Shown piece after piece: positions 1-11,649 of a stretch of 64,000 nucleotides of DNA. Source of the stretch: Nymphalis io (Eukaryota > Arthropoda > Insecta > Lepidoptera > Nymphalidae). The position numbers were made by a program, and so were the translations under genes. The number at the start of each line of letters is the position of its first letter. The first letter of the stretch is position 1. The notes under the pieces are model-generated. The model was not told where the DNA came from. It did not search any database and worked only from the letters and a program-made list of their open reading frames with translations. The DNA is taken from NCBI RefSeq assembly GCF_905147045.1, contig NC_065905.1, forward strand, positions 8,804,001-8,868,000. The letters run 5' to 3'.

Positions 1-82
1 TATTGCTGTTTTGCGGTAGAATATCTGATGAGTGGGTGGTACCTACCCAGACGAGCTTGCACAAAGCCCTACCACCATTATA
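1..82 (-). mobile_element. 290-bp SINE, 5' part, cut by window edge
   Basis: Read on the minus strand it starts GGTGGTAGGGCTTTGTGC and runs off the left edge. It lies in an intron of gene A and matches the full copies at 32296 and 40421. Confidence 0.75.
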
Positions 83-625
83 ATTCAGATCAATATATCA
101 TTGGTTTTTCGGTGTATTTAACATTAGATTAGTGAACATTAATATTATTATTGTTCACTAATTAATGTTAGATTCACAATTTACAGCTAAATAGGTTGTA
201 TTGTGTAAATTACGGGAATCTTGAATTAAACATTAAAAAGTTATTTATGTTATCAATTATTTATAAGTATTCGTTAACGCTATCGGTTCGATATCTTTTA
301 AAACAACGTAATGTAAAATTTTCTCCGTTTAAATTTAATTTACCATAAACGACCAATGTGTGCCGTTAATCAGCTCCATAAACTACACTATCTCACAACT
401 ACATCAACTCTTTAATTTATTATGTATTATGTTTGTAGATGATGCGTAATAATTCGTTAAGTAGCACACACATTTTTGTAGTTGAATGCGAAATATAGTC
501 TAAATAATTTAATTCTATAAAGCGTTTTCGAAAAACGAACTTTCTTACTTCATCCTTAATTTCACCCCCTTAGGTCACACCTGAGTCATTTTTATGTATC
601 ACACCCTTGTTTTAAGTTCACATAC

Positions 626-3600
626 CTGTTCCATGTGTTTCTACGAATTCGAGGTTGCTGGGTGGAATAGCACACTCTTCATAAAATTCGCTGAGGAGTA
701 ACTTCTGCATTTCACCAGATGGGAAGGTGATACCTTGTTCTTTATACCCGTCACAGTTAGTCTTCGCGTGGACTACTTGGGCATAGACTCTAAGAAAATA
801 TGTGAGATCAGGTAATTATTCTTATTAATATATAAGAATGCCGCATTGCATATAATCGTGTATTTGTGTGTTTATTCAACTTAATATTACCTTCTTGAAT
901 CCTTAGCCTTCTGAAGTATACAAACAACAATTGCTTCAGAACGGGCATAACCATTTGCACTTTCGTCATAGCACTTGCACCTTCCATCAGCTGATAAAAC
1001 ACCGAGTCTTAAATAAAAATGTAGTTATTAAATAACCACTTTAATTTAAATTTTAGCTAGGACAATTTTCTTACTTTCAAAATGAACCACTTTCTTCCTA
1101 CCTAAAGAACTGTAAAGACACGAAAGGATTGAGGCATAGGTTTGTTCCTCCAACAATAGCTGTGTCGCAATGGCCGTCTCTAATAGCTCTGTATGCATGT
1201 TCCAAGGCATACAGAGAACTGGAGCACGCTGTATCTACTTTGTAGGAAGGACCAGTAACTCCAAGCCACTGGGAGATACGGTTGGCAAGCATGCCTTGTG
1301 AGCAGCTGAAAATTATATTATTTGTTTCTTTAACATATCATTTGGAGTCTAAGGCTACCACAGATTTATGTTGTATTTTATATGCTTTTTTTCATCCACA
1401 CAAAATGATAAACAAGATATAGTATGGGAAATTCAAATAACTGATTGTTCGATGGATAAATGAATGTTGAAAATGTTGTTGTTGAAGTAAGGATTATTGC
1501 AATAACATAAAGTCACCTACCACGAGTTACTACTACTAGATATTAAGATACATGTATTTCGTTCAGAATTATTAGTTCAGTTAGTTTTATCTTATTCTTA
1601 GCAAAAGACAACCAGTTAACATATTTACATAATATAATTTTGAATACATGTATAAATACATAATTAAATATACCCAGTTCAAGGCGGTTATCGAATCCAA
1701 TTGTACCAATGAGCCAGTCAAATGAAAAAGTTGATGCGTTAACAAAATTTGCATCACGAGACGGTATTTACTACCGCTACTTTTTTATATAGAATTGCAA
1801 GGCGGACGAGCTAATGGGCCACCTGATGGTAAGTGATCACCACCGCCTATAGACAATGGCATTGAGAGAATTATTAACCACCGCTACATGGCCAATGTGC
1901 CACCATTTTTACTGGTAGAGCTTTGTGCAAGCTCGTCTGGGTAGGCACCACCCACTCATCAGATATTCTACGGCAAAAGAGCAGTACTTGGTATTATTGT
2001 GTTCCAGTTTGAAGGGTGAGTGAACCAGTGTAGTCACAGGCACAAGGGTCATAACATCTTAGTTCCCAAGGTTGGTGGCACATTGGTGATTTAAGCGACG
2101 GTTAACATTTCTTACAATGTCAATGTCTATGGGCGTTGGTGACCACTTACCATCGGGTGGCCCATATGCTCGTCCGTCTTCCTATTCTATGAAAAAACAA
2201 AGATTTCTTACAATGGAGCGAATATCCAAGAATATAATATATAAATTATCATCTTGATGTTTTTTTTTTTAATTTCACGTTTTGTGTATTTTTATAAAAA
2301 AGTACGTTTATTCTGCACCAACGAGGGTTATGCAAAGTAAGATGAATAAACAATCACAAACTCTGAAAGTAATTTTATTGCAGAAATAAGAAACTTACCC
2401 AATTATTCCGAACCCATTGACGTGCATTTTTTGGTACAACCATTCCTTCTCCGATTCCGAGAAACACGCACCGACGAACACGCCAGTCTTGGTGTTGCGC
2501 AGTTCCTTTGGATTCAGACCTACAGATAAACATTAGCATCGTAAAAGTTCAGAAGTTAGTATAAGCCAAACAATGTGACCAATACATACTCGTATAGTAA
2601 AATATTTTAAATTATACTTTCTTAATATTGCTACACAATATAATTTAAAGACTTGTCGGCAGTCGTCACGGCAAAACTGGTCGAGCTAGAATACAAAGTG
2701 CTGCCTTAGCTTCCTTAATTATCAGATTTGCTTCCTTGTGATTTTTTTGTTTATAAATTAGAAAAAAATACTTGGTGGGAATCAATGTACGTCAAACGAG
2801 CCACAAAGGGCTATTTTGAAGAGTTCAACAATAAAATCCTACTTGTTGGATGACTTAGAAAATTTGGAAAATCGCTGTGCGAAGTGTAACCAACTGCAAG
2901 GAGACTAAGTCGAGAAATATTCTTCTTTCTTCCCGTATTTTAATTCCTCTTCATTCTGCCACTCGTCGTCTTTTATACACATATCGTTTCTTACGGAATC
3001 CTTCCACAATTTCTTCAGCCTCGAAAAGCCGCGAGTTTTGTTAGTTTGTTACATTACAAGTAGCGACGTAAATTGTATAGATATTCTAATATTTTGACAA
3101 CATTATAACTATTAATTCGTTCATAAAAATGTAGGACAATAAGTTACCAGCGTCGATTATAGCTTCATAAGTTTTCTCCAGAATCATTCTACTCATAGGA
3201 TCCATGGTGTGTGCCTCCTTGTAGTGCACACCAAAAAAGGAGGCATCGAATTTTGTGATATTATTTATTTTGCCGGTACGTTGCGGGATTTCAGGGTGAG
3301 ACAGTTTCCAACGACGGCTGTCTCCTGATATGAGGTCCACCTGAGTATAGTGAAAAATCAATAAAATGAATTTTATATATCTGGACAATTTCAGAATAAT
3401 ATATTATCAACCGTTAATTATATTATTTTAAGCTTATCTATACATGTATTAAAACTGTAACTGATCGCTGTCCTTTTTTTACACTCAAAAAGCTAGCGTT
3501 TGCCCGTTGATTTGCCTGGTGTTAAGCATCGACACGGTCTAGATTGTAGCACGCTTGAAGAAACATGTTTACTATGGATTTAAAGATACATGGATGATAT

Positions 3601-5461
3601 ATGAGTAAAGGTATTACCTATATGAACGTTATATGACCCAAAACAATAATTGTTAGAATTTTTGTCTTCTTATCTCTTTTTCTGTGTGTTTTTGCGCGCT
3701 AATCATAGAAACGGCTAAGCTGATTTTTGTGCGGTTTCACTAAGTTTACTAATGTATTGTGGCAAACTTTACTTAAAATTCTTTGTTATTTTTTAATAGG
3801 CTTATAAATAAAAAAGTTATTAATCTAATATTTAAAGAATCACGTCAAATATTCGTTAATACGTTGATTATTTGATAAAAATGCTAGATACTTCTAATGT
3901 AAGTTGAGCTCAGATCTATATGATCAATCATATAAATAGGGTTCAGCTTATGCTGAACCTCCGTCGGTTAAACGCGCCCACGCGTATATGTAAAGCGCGC
4001 CGATTACCGCACTGTTGTACCGTATGTCGGATACGCGCGGCGCTCCTTGGTAACAAGGGCCTGTTAACGGTAGCATGCGCAAGCGATCCCGTGGCGCTCC
4101 TCGCTAAGACGGAAAACTTTTTAGTGGGTATTCCGATATTCGGGGCGCACTCGGCGCTTTAGACATCGGCGAGTCCCACATATCCCCCACTTTTCCCGTG
4201 GGGCAAACGCCTAATACGTTTTTCCAGCGTTAAAAAAGGGTAATAGGTTTTTTTTCGTTTTTCCGTATTGTATATTAAACTAGCTATTACCTGCGGATTC
4301 GCTCGCGCGTAAATATAGGTAAGGGATAAATGGTTGTATAAAAGTCTGTGATTTTAAAATAAGAGGCATAAAATGTCATTATGGTTAGAAAAAAGTATAC
4401 TACGTAGTTTTTTTCATCAATGAATTTACAGTGATGCCTGTAGTTTGACTAAATATATTTTATAGAAACCTTAATATTTTTTTTTGTACATATGTCTTAC
4501 GATCGATGATCTTTAATGCTACAGCTCAAATGTCGTCATCCACGTCGTTGTTAATGCTGTCATTTACAGCATTGCATAAATGTTTTTTATTCTAATAAAT
4601 TCAGATCAAACAAAACTATTTAACAAACGGGGAAAATTTATTTCTCTTGAGCTTGGATGCTCCGTTGCGTGCGCTGCCTGAACGGTTAAATTTACACGAC
4701 AATCATGTTCGAATGCAATTGTTCCTCTTGAAAGGTTAAAAAAAAAGTCCGCGATAGCATGTGTCCATCTTTGAAAGTTGACTTACTGTAACCTTTTGTA
4801 TAATAATCCAATTTGTTCTAAAATAATGCAATATTTGCGAAGTCGTTTTTATAAACATGGTATTAATTCTTTTGAAAGATATAAAACATAAGCAGTTTTT
4901 AGTACTTTCATAGTTTTGACATATTTCAACAGGTAGTAGATTAGGTTGGTTGAAAATACTCATACTTAAGTATCTGTTTTCCGTTCGTAAATAACTTTGT
5001 AATTAAAGTTTATAGATTAGGTAGCTACTTCGTTTCGTCGCCGTATATATTTTATTTCTTATTGTTTTGTTAAATTTATACTTAGTCGGTTAGTTGATAA
5101 TAAGTACTTATTTTTTAAACACAAAATCGTCCAGCTTTAAAAGGGTACAATTTCACAATAAATACTAATATCCCACGAAAATAAAACTAAAAATGTTTAT
5201 ATACTGAAATATTATGTGTCTGCTTTTAGTGATATCTTTATGTTAAACGCGGTTGAAACCGCGGGCACAGCTAGTAGGAAATAAAACCCTATAAATACAC
5301 AACGCTACCTTATTAAACAGGTTTTCTTGCAAGTGTGCAACTGAGTCCGAATCCGGGAAGTAACCGGAAATGCCGGTGATGTAGATTTCGTCTCCAGGGT
5401 CTGGATGCGACATACGGTGGCCCGTCGTCAGCCTATCTTCCGAGACGATTGTGTGTGCCAT
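626..5461 (-). CDS. FASN: Gene A: fatty acid synthase, N-terminal part (KS exons 1-6), runs off left edge
   Basis: Partial type I fatty acid synthase. Visible coding exons on the minus strand are 5309-5461, 3148-3340, 2399-2519, 1102-1305, 891-1007 and 626-789. Their lengths (153, 193, 121, 204, 117, 164) equal exons 1-6 of gene B exactly, and all join in phase with GT-AG introns. The product starts MAHTIVSEDRL and covers about 317 residues of the ketosynthase, which condenses acyl and malonyl groups. The active-site cysteine is in VDTACSSSL and the first catalytic histidine in ETHGTG (EAHGTG in gene B). The start codon directly follows a splice acceptor, as in gene B, so a non-coding 5' exon is expected. 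No break is seen. The rest of KS and all later domains lie beyond base 1, so completeness cannot be judged. Introns hold SINE copies. It is head to head with gene B. Confidence 0.9.
1782..1907 (-). mobile_element. 290-bp SINE, 3' part
   Basis: Holds the 3' end of the family, including the tail hairpin read here as CCACCTGATGGTAAGTG, but not the 5' half. It abuts a full copy in the opposite orientation, forming an inverted pair in gene A intron 3. Confidence 0.75.
1908..2206 (+). mobile_element. 290-bp SINE, nearly full length
   Basis: Runs from CTGGTAGAGCTTTGTGC to the tail CCACTTACCATCGGGTGG and CTATTCTATG followed by A's, in gene A intron 3. The family shows a constant 5' end and an A-rich 3' end, which fits retroposition. 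Confidence 0.8.
3915..4215. other. GC-rich block in gene A intron 1, possible 5' end of a LINE
   Basis: About 300 bases much richer in G+C than the surroundings, with CGCG, GCGC and hairpin-prone words such as AGCTTATGCTGAACC. It contains an 80-codon open frame with no recognisable domain. It resembles GC-rich 5' regions of lepidopteran LINEs, but I cannot name one, and no coding part follows. Confidence 0.35.
4279..4312 (-). mobile_element. Helitron-type 3' end, remnant
   Basis: On the minus strand a GC-rich short stem (CGAGCGAATCCGCAGG) is followed a few bases later by CTAGT, the usual ending of non-autonomous Helitrons. The 5' end was not found. Confidence 0.4.
5243..5276 (+). mobile_element. 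Helitron-type 3' end, remnant
   Basis: The hairpin CGCGGTTGAAACCGCG is followed by GGCACAGCTAGTA, so the terminal CTAG lies next to a T. It lies in gene A intron 1, just downstream of exon 1. The 5' end was not resolved. Confidence 0.45.
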
Positions 5462-5476
5462 CTGTCGAAAGAATTG
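5462..5476 (-). promoter_or_regulatory. Splice acceptor directly before the gene A start codon
   Basis: On the minus strand, TTCTTTCGACAG precedes ATG at 5461. The position is the same as in gene B, which supports a conserved intron in the 5' UTR just before the start codon. Confidence 0.55.
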
Positions 5477-5667
5477 GACGTCATTATAACCTTATATTTA
5501 TTAGTAGTCATTAGCCATCCCGGCGCAAATAAAAAAAAATAGTATTTATTTATTTTATTTTACTAACAATCACCTACAACGAAACATAAATATAAAAATA
5601 AATTTACTCAATGTTAAAATAGCTAAATGTAGTGATTAAGTTTAAGTATATATAACACATCACTAGT

Positions 5668-5797
5668 TGATGGTGAAGTTGTGCAAGCATCGTCTGGGTA
5701 GGTATCACCTATTTATCAGACATTATTCTCCCAACTACCAGTACTAAGTAACTACCATCAGATGGCCGACTATTGCCGTGCCTACCTATTCTGTAAA
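5668..5797 (+). mobile_element. 290-bp SINE, internally deleted
   Basis: Retains the 5' part (GTGCAAGCATCGTCTGGGTA) and the 3' part (AACTACCATCAGATGGCC, CTATTCTGTAAAGAA); the middle is missing. It is the first element upstream of gene A. Confidence 0.65.
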
Positions 5798-5954
5798 GAA
5801 TAACATAAATGACAATATGATAATAATTTATTTTAATATATTATTAAAGCATAACAAACTATTAGAACAATCGATTGGCTCGCTTGATTTTTTTGTTTCC
5901 AAACCCCCAGCACAGAGTATGTTACCGAATGTTAACAATTGCAATAATTTACTA

Positions 5955-5960
5955 CAGTAC

Positions 5961-6002
<42 letters not shown>
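5955..6002. repeat. (TA)n microsatellite
   Basis: An almost uninterrupted TA tract of about 45 bases in the A-B intergenic region. Confidence 0.9.
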
Positions 6003-6003
<1 letters not shown>

Positions 6004-6639
6004 TTTATGAAGAAAAAAGTTTTAGATAAAAACTATATCAGTATACGAGAGACTTACTTTAGCTATCGCGACAATCTTACTACTGATTGAAAAATATATA
6101 ATCTGTTTTGCACTTATATATTAAAATGTGTCGAAATTTACGTATTGTTACGTAATTATTAAACATAACTCGCAAACAAACAAAGCAATCAGAATTGACT
6201 TTCAAATTTTTATACTATGCCTAATCCTTTGATTATTACAAACGATTATTTAAAAGTTAAATTTTGATTTATTTGAATCTTTACAAAAACTAGAGTTTTT
6301 GTTATAATTATTATTATATTAATTTTATATTAATCTATAAATGTTATTTTTGATTTATCGTTTTTAACTTTCATATAAGATGTTCATTTTGTTAATTTTA
6401 TGTAAACCATTATACTACCCGCGCAAATCCAAGACGAAACTAAAATGCTAGCGAAGCCGCAGGGGAAAAAATTAATAGTTTATAAAGAAACAATGAACGA
6501 GACACCGACGAGCTCAGAGTAGACTTGTATTACAAGCAAGATTTTATCAGGGGATGAAGACTTCTGGTAGAAACCAGTGCGGTAACGCACAGGCCGGAAA
6601 AAAACCATCTGCTACGTATTATAATATATGTAGATTTAC

Positions 6640-6810
6640 GACCAAATGGACCACTTGATTGTAAGTAGTCACCAACGACCATAGCCATTGGCATCACAAA
6701 AAATACCATCGCTTACATTGCCAATGCTCCACTAAACTTTGGAAACTAAGATTGATTGAGTAATTACACTGGCTCACTCACTCTTCCAGATCATAAAAAT
6801 ACCAAGTACT
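6640..6810 (-). mobile_element. 290-bp SINE, degraded 3' half
   Basis: Recognisable by a variant of CACCTGATGGTAAGTGGTCACC at its left end and by TACACTGGCTCACTCAC. The 5' third is missing. Confidence 0.6.
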
Positions 6811-6861
6811 GTATTTGTAAATATATATATTTATTGTTCTTAATAATTTTAAGTTGTTTTT

Positions 6862-7150
6862 TTTATAGAATAAGAATGCGGACGAGCATATGGGTCACCT
6901 GATGGTAAATGGTCACCAATGCCCACAGACATTGTAATTGTAAGAAATGTTAACCATCGCTTAAATCACCAATGTGCCACCAACCTTGGGACCTAAGATT
7001 TTATGTCCTTTGTGCCTGTAATTACACTGACTCACTCACCTTTCAAACCGAAACACAACAATACCAAGTACTGCTGTTTTGTGGTAGAATATCTGATGAG
7101 TCGATGGCACCTACTCAGACAAGCTTGCACAAAGCCCTACCACCAGTAAA
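6862..7150 (-). mobile_element. 290-bp SINE, full length
   Basis: A full copy: T-run, CTATTC complement and tail hairpin at the left, and the 5' end CTGGTGGTAGGGCTTTGTGC at the right. Open frames in it are shared by all copies and are not genes. Confidence 0.85.
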
Positions 7151-7174
7151 ACTTATTCTACCACGCTGAACCAC

Positions 7175-7915
7175 CAGGCTAATTTTTGCTTTCTTTTTAT
7201 AGTTATTTGGATTAGTTTCTTTTATTAGATTGGTTGAATTAACAGCAAGCCCTTAGCATATTTTCATCCCATAATCCCTGATGTCGTTCTTCAAAAACCT
7301 TTAAATCTTGATGAATACGTTCTCCTTGTTTGTCACTCACACTTCCTAAGTTTTTTGGAAAACAACTAAGATGCGAGTGCAGGAAAATAATCTTAATGAT
7401 ATAAAAAAATTTAAGAAATCGTCAACAATTTCTTTGCAATTTTTGGACAACGTAACATTTGTGTTTGGTATTAATAAGTTCCATTGTTGTAGACGATAAC
7501 CAAGAATTTCTGCTATAGATCCTAATAATTGTAAATCTCAAGTTAAATGTGGAGTATTTTCTTGAAGAGAAAACTCGTCAAAATCACTATAAATCGTATT
7601 AAATTCAACATCACATTTATTTTCATCTTCTAGTATATTTGCTCTGCAATTATAATTACAATTACCGCGGCAAACTAGATGTGGTAGATCTTTCGAATGT
7701 AAAATAGGCTAAGTAACAGACTGAAATTCGGTATATATAATACTCGCTTTATTTTTTGTATTAAAGTCCACTGTCTTCGTAATACAAAAGTAACAATCAT
7801 TTTTATTATAACTAGGTTCTCTCCATAGCATTGGTGAACCAAATGGAATGTGTACGTTTTTTTCCTAATGACCGCTGGAGTAAAACGATTCTACAGCTCT
7901 CGCAAAACACATGAG
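7175..7915 (-). pseudogene. Decayed coding remnant of an uncharacterised repeated family
   Basis: Translating the minus strand gives a readable but broken protein. In order: CESCRIVLLQR, then (after a frameshift in an A run) VHIPFGSPMLWREPSYNKN, DCYFC, LPHLVCRGNC, and near the end FPKNLGSVSDKQGERIHQD followed by FEERHQGLWDENML. At least three in-frame stops and one frameshift are present. From memory, proteins with a CYFC pair and a NLG...GERxHQD...RxQGxW motif occur in many copies in arthropod genomes with no assigned function, possibly linked to mobile DNA. No function is claimed. Confidence 0.55.
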
Positions 7916-8879
7916 GCACCTACTGTTTATTTAGCTTTGCAACAGGAAATCCAAAATAATGAACATTTGCACTTTTAAACTAATCTACAATAGGTCCACA
8001 AACGAGCAGAACTTTGCTTACACTTTCTACTCGACATTTTAATATATCAAACCGAAACAAAATATTTGTCGTTTGAAGATAACGAATGGACATTAAGCTG
8101 ATGTCAATAAGTAGGGTAGTAAAAAAAAATTTGACTGCTAAAAGAAATTGTGACTTGAGTATTTCTGGTGACTTCTTGTCACAATTTCAATGTTTAAGGA
8201 AGGTATCTCAACATATTTATAAACATTTCTTTCGGGATATAAAAACCGTTAAAATTTTTAAACAAGTGTTATTTTTGTTTGTTATTTAGTTGTTTCCTGG
8301 ATGGCTTAGACAAAAGAAAAATCTTATTTCATCCGTAGGAGATCGACGCAGCCAGTGTATATTTATATATAGAATTATAAATTAAAAGATTATTTTATTA
8401 TTATGTTTTGATATTAATAAATATACAAAAAGACATCAATTATTCTAATTTATATTAAGCACAACTGAACGTAAACATAGTAAATCCATATTTTTACTCA
8501 ATTTGTTATTTTAAAAATCAAATTGATTTTTCCATTAAATTATATTTCAACTTTTATTAAAGTTTATACTAATATTCATTGGTTATAAACTACTTACGTA
8601 ATAGTATGTCAATGGTGGCTTATAAATAATTGAAATATAATTTATATGAATGTAATATACAAAGCCTGTTAATTTACATTTTTAGGCAAAATTTTACATT
8701 AAATTAAATTACAATGAACTATTAAAATAAAATTAAATATATTAATATTTAACCTTGCCTTGTTCTTCAAGTTCTGTGTACACTTGGGGCCTTCTTGATA
8801 GTTTTAAATTAAATACAAAATCTAATTATTTCTAGAAAATCTTGTTGAAATGACAATAAGAAAACAATAAACTAGTCTA

Positions 8880-9191
8880 ACAGGCCAAATACAGTAACAG
8901 CCTGTTAATGTTCCACTGCTGGGCTAAGCCCTCCTTTCCTTTTTGAGGAGAATGTTTGGAGCTTATTCCACCACGCTGCTCCAATGCGGGTTTGTATAAT
9001 AAACATGTGGCAGATTTCAATGAAATTAGACACATGCAGGTTTCCTCACGATATTTTCCTTCACCGTCAAGCACGAGATGAATTAAAAACACAAATTAAG
9101 CACATGAAAATTCAGTAGTTTGAACCCACGATCATCGGTTAAGATTCATGCGTTCTTACTACTAGGCCATCTCGGCTTTACAGGCCAAATA
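8880..9191 (-). mobile_element. Metulj-like tRNA-derived SINE with 12-bp target duplication
   Basis: On the minus strand it starts GCCGAGATGGCCTAGTAG (A-box-like head) and ends CCCAGCAGTGGAACATTAAC plus a tail. It is flanked by the perfect direct repeat ACAGGCCAAATA at 8880-8891 and 9180-9191. Family name from resemblance only. Confidence 0.85.
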
Positions 9192-9604
9192 ATACACAAA
9201 TAACTATCGGACAAAAAAAACTTATTACAATAATATTAATTACTTTAAATGAATAATAATTAATAACATAATTTATGATACCGTAATTGCATGTCCAAGG
9301 CACCTAAGCTTCGTGCCAAAACGTAACATTCAGCGTCTGGGACAGCTAATCGTGCGCTTTTCTTTTTTTTTATACATAACACCACCAAGGAACTGTACAT
9401 TCGTTGAAGATTGTTAAGTCTATTTTATTCTTATTTTGAAAACACGATATTCCTTCTATTTTCTGACTGATTTTTGACGTTTTTAGTTTTCTTTTGAAGA
9501 TGGACATAAACTGCACTTTTTTCTTTTATTTGAACTATAAGTAGAAGTACTTGTTGTCTCAGTAACACTTGACTGCAGTCATTGAACTAATTGGAGGTAG
9601 GATA

Positions 9605-9785
9605 TTGTATAAGCCTGTCTGGGTAAATACCACCCACTCATCAGATATTCTATCGCTAATTAGCAATAGACCCAAGGAACATAACATCTTGGTTTCTAAG
9701 GTTGGTGGAGTATTGATGATGTAAGAGATAGTTAGTATTCTTTTAGCGCCAATGTCTATGTCCGACTGTGACTATTTACTTTACT
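9605..9785 (+). mobile_element. 290-bp SINE, degraded and internally deleted
   Basis: Keeps ACCACCCACTCATCAGATATTC and the later ACATAACATCTTGGTTTCTAAG; the tail is lost. Confidence 0.6.
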
Positions 9786-9789
9786 ACTT

Positions 9790-11330
9790 TAAGCTATTTT
9801 ATCCAGTGATGTATTTGTCATGTCGTGGAAGAGTTTTTCTACGCTCGATATGATCATTAACCGATTTTTCGTAATATTCTCTTCTGTTTCCAGTCAGATC
9901 AGGTGGCTCAGAATAAATGGGCAGTGAAACAAGAAATAGCAATCATATAATAAAAAATAGCTAAAGACCACCTTTTATTAATTAGTTAACAACTATAAGC
10001 CGAAAACATTTTATCTAGAAAATCAACAGCACCTTGCCATTAGTTTCAATTCTTAATCATTTATTTCAAATTTGGTGTAGTTTATATTAAAAAAATGACG
10101 TGTTTGTTTTTTTTTTAGAAAAGAATGAGACAAGAACCATTATTTAGTTGAATGCAAAAGTTGATGAAAATTTAGGTATCTTCGTATCTAAAGGATACCT
10201 ACTGATAGCCTTAGTATTTGACGTGTATTTTTACGTAAGATTTTCAGAAGGATAAGTTTACGAGCGAATAGTTTTTTACCTAATTAATAAGATGTAAAAA
10301 TATATCAAATGTACAAGTAAGAGTCAGTAAGCCATTTCAAAACATACATAACTCGGCAAGTTTTAATAAAACAAAGTAATGCTTACTTCGAAAAAAATAT
10401 AATACTATCCACGAAAATTAATATCATCAAATATCAAATCTAAATAAAGAATATTTGTAAAATAACAAAAATATTCCAAGTAATTGTAGATTAAACTATT
10501 AGAAATTGTTAGTACCTATATTTTTAGAAAACTTATTTATTTATTTATTTAAGAGGACAACCAACAGTGGACACAATATTACATTTTAGAAATCGTCTTG
10601 GTAAATGTTCCACTAATTACAGGTAGTCTCAGCATGCACTATCACATTATACAAAAAACATTAGCTTAACTGTAAATATTAATTAATCACCTAATATATG
10701 TCAATGTAAATACATTGAAGAGAGACAAAATTTGTTACAAACTTAAAAATTAAAATACAATTAATGATTAAACGAACTTACCTGTAGATGAAGTTCTATC
10801 ATAATTATACTAGGGCTTTGTCCTACAACACTTATTATATATAATTAATAATTCTTACGAAGTCGTTATATATAGTGTTAATATTTACTATTCTTATAAT
10901 GTACTAAATTTCCGTTTCTGGTCAATACGACCCGAAAAACCGATGAAGCTCAAACAGCATCTTTTGTATATGAGCTTATTATTCGACAGCGAATTAATAG
11001 GACTAGTTTTCGTCCAGTGGTCGAAAGTCGACCAAATCATAGTATTCTGTTACTTTACCGTATTATCAATATTTTTTTATTACGCAAAAGCGAAACAGGT
11101 AACTTCTTTTAATAAGTTATTTGAAATGCATATATAAATTCAAATGTAGTAGTACATTTTGAAACAAATATTAAATGCATTAGGAATATGGAAGGTTTAT
11201 TAATTAAACAAGAATATTAACTAGTACAAATTATTTTTATTTTCCTTTCTTTACACATAACCTAAATTGATCAAGCATTTTAAAAGTATTTAGCTATAAA
11301 AAATAATACAACAAATTTAATATGAATTTC
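9790..11330. other. AT-rich intergenic DNA, no gene found
   Basis: No coding signature on either strand; the open frame at 10943-11137 has no recognisable motif. The stretch 10540-10640 (with GACAACCAACAGTGGACA) has a diverged relative at 26065-26160, so it is a repeat fragment. Confidence 0.45.
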
Positions 11331-11334
11331 ACCA

Positions 11335-11440
11335 ACCCGCATTGAGCTGCGTGATGGAAAAAGTTGCAAAACCTTCTCAAAAAAGAGAGAGGAGGCCTTA
11401 GCCCAGCAGTGGGACATTCACAGGCAGTTGCTGGTTACTG
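11335..11440 (+). mobile_element. Metulj-like SINE, 3' part
   Basis: Starts ACCAACCCGCATTGAGCTG and ends GGCCTTAGCCCAGCAGTGGG and CACAGGCAGTTGCTGG, the family 3' end. It is 5' truncated, as is common for retroposed copies. Confidence 0.75.
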
Positions 11441-11649
11441 GTAATATGAATCAACATACTTACCTATTAACCTAAAGTAATATATTATTAGTAATAAGAA
11501 ACCTAAACATCATATAATTAATTTAAATATTGATGAATAAAAATAAACTATTAATTCGTTTCCTCCACTACGTAATAATTAATTTACGTAGTGACTTTAT
11601 ATAAATAATGAAATATCATCAAAATAAACATTAATAAGTACTTCAATTG

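Noticed and set aside
3920..4162. 80-codon open frame in a GC-rich block
   Set aside because: No domain, no context for a gene, and length expected from few AT-rich stops in GC-rich DNA.
6972..7169. Short peptide starting MCHQPWDLRFYVLCACNYT, repeated at several places
   Set aside because: The same frame occurs in each minus-strand copy of the 290-bp SINE. It comes from the repeat, not from a gene family.
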